Shown here one piece after another: positions 60,813 through 64,000 of a DNA stretch of 64,000 bases. This stretch comes from Paenibacillus elgii NBRC 100335 (GTDB lineage: Bacteria > Bacillota > Bacilli > Paenibacillales > NBRC-103111). The DNA is taken from positions 27,713 through 91,712 of the forward strand of contig NZ_BIMB01000027.1 in the NCBI RefSeq assembly GCF_004000865.1, read 5' to 3'. How positions within the stretch are numbered: the stretch's first letter is position 1; every line of letters begins with the position of its first letter. The translations under genes were made by a program, and so were the position numbers. The notes below the pieces were generated by a model. The model was not told where the DNA came from. It saw only the letters and a program-made list of their open reading frames with translations, and ran no database searches.

Positions 60813-63170
60813 TTGAAAAGCTTAAACATGTTAACGAAACCGTCCCGTACGGCTTGGCTCGGAGCGCTCGCGATAAGCGCTGTATGCCTGTCGGCTTCCG
60901 TGCCGGCTGCTTATGCGGGAAAACCGGGCGTTTTTGTAGCGAACGACACTTACTTTACACTGGAGAACGCATCGCTTGCCCCAGGCGGTGATTCGCCGCT
61001 GATGCAGTTCTCGCTGAAGCTTCATAACGGCGGCAGCGGCGCTGTCGATTTCAACGGATACGGCGTCCGGGTGGTGGATGAGGCGGGGAACCGCTATCCG
61101 GCGCGCTTGGGCAGCAAGCAAAGCGCCCGTGTCCAGGCAGGCAAGGAGCAGACGTTCGATTTTTACTCCCAGCTTGCGCCGGGCGTCAAGGTCGAGGGGC
61201 TGAAGGTGGACCTGTATGCCTGGGACGGCAGCGGGGCCGATCAGACGCGCGACATTGGCGCGCTGCCCGTGGCGGGATCGCTTCCCGGAGGGGTATCGAC
61301 GGCTTCGCAGACCGTTGTGCGGCTCAAAGACGCAGATCCTGCAGCCAAAGAGGATGTATTCCTTACGTTCGTGCAGGGGGACGGCTTCCGCGTCGTCGAG
61401 AACGGCAAGCCGTATCTGTATATGAATCTGTATGTGACCAACAGCGGCAAAACGGAAGCAACGCTTCCGTCAGGCCTTCAATACCGGCTGCTGACGTCCG
61501 ACGGGCGAACGCTTGCCGCCGCCCTTTCCGGCTCGGACAGCTCTTCGCTGCTGCCGAATGAAACTGTTCAGCGGACCGTGAAGGCCGAGCTCTCCGAACA
61601 GTCCGTCGGCCCGTTGACCTTGCAGTTGGTGACGTCGGATGCGGGCGAGGACAAAGTGCTTGGCGGCCTGCCGCTTGGCGAGCTTCCGCCGGCAATCAAG
61701 CTCGGCAGCGAGAAGCCGCTGGCCCGTTACGGAACGGGCAGCGGACTGACGGTTGTCGCCGAGAAAGCGACGGCAATCCGTCAGGAAGACGGCATGCTCG
61801 TGCAGTCGACCGTGACGGTGCGCAATGATAGCGACCGGATGATCGCGGTACCCGCGTTGACCGGAGCTTACCAGTTCGGCAAAGACGGCTTCACAACGGC
61901 TTCGGAAGCCCGTTCCTCGCGCGACGCTTATTTGGCGCCGAAAGCCGCGGTATCGTTCAGCTACACGGCGCTGCTCCCGTCCGGCGTTGAGCCGGACGCA
62001 GCGGAGCTTGTGGTCCGCGTGAAGGAGGACACGGCTGCGACGGGGTCAAGCGCCGGCTCGGGCACGACAGCGTCCGCCAGCGGCGGGAGCGCGTCCACCG
62101 GCGCGAATACGGCTAACAGTGGAACCGCCGGAAGTGCTGCCAGCACGGGAACAAGCGCATCCGGCACAACATCCGGCTCGTCAGCAGGCGGTTCTGCTTC
62201 GGGCTCGTCCTCTGCGGCAGGAAGCACTAGCGGCACCAGTGCTGCAAGCGGCACGAGCGGACAGACGAAGACAGGGACGAGCGGAAGCGGTGCAACAAGC
62301 TCCTCGTCCGGCACGAAGACGGACGGGCGGCCGGTGATGGTCGTCGGCCTCCAAGGCATTGCGCAGCAGTACAACCCGACGATGGCGGCCAAAAATTACG
62401 AGTACGGTACGCCGCTGCCCCTTGCGGCAAGCAGCCTGATCGACTCGAAGCTGGACATGTCGCTTGTCGAGCTGCATTTGCACGAAAATACCGATTACGG
62501 ATACAAAACGGCCATTGCCAAAGTGAAGTACACGAACCGCGGAAGCTCGGTCCTGACGCTTCCGGACATCGGCACGGAGCTGCTGAACTCGCAAGGGCTG
62601 GCTTTCCCTGGCGTCCGGCAGACGACGGCGGCTTCCACCATCATGCCCGGAACGAGCTATGTCGTCGCATATTCGTTCATGGTGCCGGCGGACGAAAAAG
62701 GGGACAATATCGCCTTCCGCGTGACGGACCCGAAAGCGATCGCGCCGGCCAAGCTGGATCTCGGCACGTTCCGCATCGCCGCGCAGCGGGAAGAGGAGTA
62801 CGGTAAAATCAGCTTCTATCCGTTCGACGTTACCATCGATGCGAACAATCTGGCGACGACCTACAGCACATCGACCGGCTATTCGTATCATCTGAACTTG
62901 TCGCTAACGATCGAGCAGCGGGAACCGGTCATCATCGACCAGAACTTTTCGAAGATGGAGTTCGAGCTTGTCGATGGGCTCGGCCGGGTGCTCGGCTCGC
63001 AATCTGCCGGTTTTACCGGCACGCAGAAGCTCATCACCGGCACGCAGCGCATTTCGTTCACGAACGTCAAGACGGAGCAGATCGAATCGGGCGTGACGAT
63101 CCGCGTATACGAGACGATCGATACGCCGAACGGACCGGCCAAACGTCTGGTCCGGGAGTTCCAACCGTAA
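60813..63170 (+). CDS. Large secreted protein of the MacAB-like operon
   Basis: About 785 residues. TTG 60813 is chosen because AAAGGAGG lies nine bases upstream. A signal peptide follows (WLGALAISAVCLSASVPAAYA). Several beta-sandwich-like repeats (FVANDTYFTLENASLAPGGDSPLM, FRVVENGKPYLYMNLYVTNSGK, SLVELHLHENTDYGYKTAIAK) flank a long Ser/Gly/Thr/Ala linker (about 410-505). It begins 38 bases after the MacB-type permease, so it is the fourth gene of the unit, perhaps an extracellular partner or exported cargo. No family recognised. Confidence 0.75.
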   Translation: MKSLNMLTKPSRTAWLGALAISAVCLSASVPAAYAGKPGVFVANDTYFTLENASLAPGGDSPLMQFSLKLHNGGSGAVDFNGYGVRVVDEAGNRYPARLGSKQSARVQAGKEQTFDFYSQLAPGVKVEGLKVDLYAWDGSGADQTRDIGALPVAGSLPGGVSTASQTVVRLKDADPAAKEDVFLTFVQGDGFRVVENGKPYLYMNLYVTNSGKTEATLPSGLQYRLLTSDGRTLAAALSGSDSSSLLPNETVQRTVKAELSEQSVGPLTLQLVTSDAGEDKVLGGLPLGELPPAIKLGSEKPLARYGTGSGLTVVAEKATAIRQEDGMLVQSTVTVRNDSDRMIAVPALTGAYQFGKDGFTTASEARSSRDAYLAPKAAVSFSYTALLPSGVEPDAAELVVRVKEDTAATGSSAGSGTTASASGGSASTGANTANSGTAGSAASTGTSASGTTSGSSAGGSASGSSSAAGSTSGTSAASGTSGQTKTGTSGSGATSSSSGTKTDGRPVMVVGLQGIAQQYNPTMAAKNYEYGTPLPLAASSLIDSKLDMSLVELHLHENTDYGYKTAIAKVKYTNRGSSVLTLPDIGTELLNSQGLAFPGVRQTTAASTIMPGTSYVVAYSFMVPADEKGDNIAFRVTDPKAIAPAKLDLGTFRIAAQREEEYGKISFYPFDVTIDANNLATTYSTSTGYSYHLNLSLTIEQREPVIIDQNFSKMEFELVDGLGRVLGSQSAGFTGTQKLITGTQRISFTNVKTEQIESGVTIRVYETIDTPNGPAKRLVREFQP

Positions 63171-63202
63171 ATGGAGCCCCCTCTGTCAAACAGAGGGACA
63201 GC

Positions 63203-63255
63203 AAAAGAAGGCATCCCCGGCCGTGCTTGCCACGGGCGGAGGATGCCTTCTTTTT
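63203..63255 (+). terminator. Terminator of the MacAB-like operon
   Basis: AAAAGAAGGCATCC (63203-63216) pairs with GGATGCCTTCTTTTT (63241-63255). A smaller hairpin CCCTCTGtcaaaCAGAGGG precedes it at 63179-63197. Confidence 0.92.
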
Positions 63256-63392
63256 CAGCGGTTGAGCCCGCAGAGGACCGGTTTATAAAAAAATTACAAA
63301 AAATTACTTGAATCGAACCGGAAAATCTGTTTTGATGAAAAAGTGACTACCAAATATAACCTTCGCTTACAAAAAAGGAGTGTTTTCGACAC

Positions 63393-64000
63393 GTGCCTGT
63401 AAGTCCGAACGATACATCCGCTCCGCCACGGAATGAAGAAGATATAAACTCCGCCGGATCGTCCCGGCCCCGGAACGGATTTGTGCGGTTACTGGAAATC
63501 GGCGCCGCTTCCGCCAAGCTGGGGCTGACCTCCTTTGGAGGACCTGTGGCGCATCTCGGTTATTTCCGGGACGAGTATGTCGTCAAGCGCAAGTGGCTGG
63601 ACGAGCGGGGCTACGCCGATCTGGTCGCTTTGTGCCAGTTTTTGCCCGGACCGGCCAGCAGTCAGGTCGGTATCGGGCTTGGCATCATCCGCTCCGGCTT
63701 GTTTGGAGGGGTGGTCGCCTGGCTCGGCTTCACGCTCCCGTCCGCTCTCGCGATGGCTCTGTTTGCGCTCGCGCTGCATGGGACGCCCGTCGCCCAGGCC
63801 GGGTGGCTCCACGGGCTGAAGCTTGTCGCCGTCGCCATCGTCGCGCAGGCGGTGCTTGGCATGGGCCGTAGTCTGGCGTCCGACCGGCCCCGCGCCACGC
63901 TGGCCGTTGCGGCGGCCACGTTCGCCCTGCTGGCCCCTAGCGCCGTGACGCAAGTGGCCTTGATCGCCGCCGCCGGCCTGTTCGGGGCCTGGCGGTTTCG
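63393..64000 (+). CDS. chrA: Chromate transporter (CHR/ChrA family), 3'-truncated by window edge
   Basis: About 203 residues are visible. After a hydrophilic N-terminus the CHR domain begins: GLTSFGGPVAHLGYFRDEYV, KWLDERGYADLVALCQFLPGPASSQVGIGLG, then three hydrophobic helices. The FGGP and PGPxxxQ motifs are diagnostic. Long members have two such halves; only the first is inside the window. GTG 63393 follows AAGGAGTG by ten bases. Expected to export chromate in exchange or symport with protons. Confidence 0.88.
   Translation, partial: MPVSPNDTSAPPRNEEDINSAGSSRPRNGFVRLLEIGAASAKLGLTSFGGPVAHLGYFRDEYVVKRKWLDERGYADLVALCQFLPGPASSQVGIGLGIIRSGLFGGVVAWLGFTLPSALAMALFALALHGTPVAQAGWLHGLKLVAVAIVAQAVLGMGRSLASDRPRATLAVAAATFALLAPSAVTQVALIAAAGLFGAWRF

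Overview
The window looks like chromosomal DNA of a GC-rich low-branching Firmicute, most likely Paenibacillaceae (Paenibacillus or a close relative). This rests on strong AAGGAGG-type ribosome binding sites, frequent TTG/GTG starts, SLH-domain and Tat-exported surface proteins, YtkL, YmaF, TagO and YdaT relatives, a YodB/CatR-type regulator, and sugar ABC loci next to AraC and GntR regulators. I found no rRNA, tRNA, CRISPR array, phage or intact insertion sequence. The first gene (amino-acid permease) and the last gene (ChrA-type transporter) are cut by the window edges.

Layout. 0-3.8 kb: amino-acid ABC importer, N-acetyltransferase and M20 amidohydrolase, arranged like sulfur-amino-acid salvage operons of Bacillus. 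3.8-5.9 kb: aldo/keto reductase and a sarcosine-oxidase-like flavoenzyme. 5.9-6.5 kb: a dispersed repeat and a candidate pseudoknotted RNA. 6.5-10.2 kb: a divergent tetracycline locus, a Tet(L)-like pump facing a Tet(M)-like ribosomal protection protein, each behind a short leader ORF. 10.8-15.9 kb: RCK_C membrane protein, secreted GATase-like protein, TerC, and a regulator/small-protein/ClpP cluster. 16.2-20.3 kb: AraC regulator with two glycosidases. 20.3-22.0 kb: YodB/CatR-like regulator diverging from a LigB-type dioxygenase and a DoxX protein. 22.2-25.3 kb: MHYT-PAS-GGDEF-EAL protein, then a c-di-GMP-I riboswitch with its own terminator ahead of a CheY-like receiver. 25.4-31.5 kb: YtkL, GNAT, VanZ-RDD and a heterodimeric ABC exporter. 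32.0-36.4 kb: LtaS-family phosphotransferase, a siderophore-binding-protein remnant, an FHA-winged-helix regulator and a MurA homologue with Asp at the usual catalytic Cys position.

37.2-42.3 kb: ppdK, ndk, an M29 aminopeptidase and a YmaF-like protein. 42.5-48.3 kb: a sugar ABC locus headed by an unusual GntR regulator fused to a solute-binding-protein fold. 48.4-52.3 kb: Tat-exported beta-helix protein, tagO, a DUF2167 protein and a 48-residue protein. 52.5-55.2 kb: SLH-GH18 protein, a YdaT/DUF2188 protein and two gene remnants. 55.3-63.2 kb: pckA, then a MacAB-like efflux operon ending in a large secreted protein. 63.4 kb to the edge: chromate transporter.

Themes. Antibiotic and toxicant defence appears several times (tetracycline pump plus ribosome protection, quinone/catechol response, MacAB-like and heterodimeric exporters, Asp-type MurA, ChrA). 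The PEP node (ppdK, pckA) shares an upstream motif. A roughly 340-bp repeat occurs as two clear inverted-orientation copies 30 kb apart, with degenerate relatives at two other intergenic sites.
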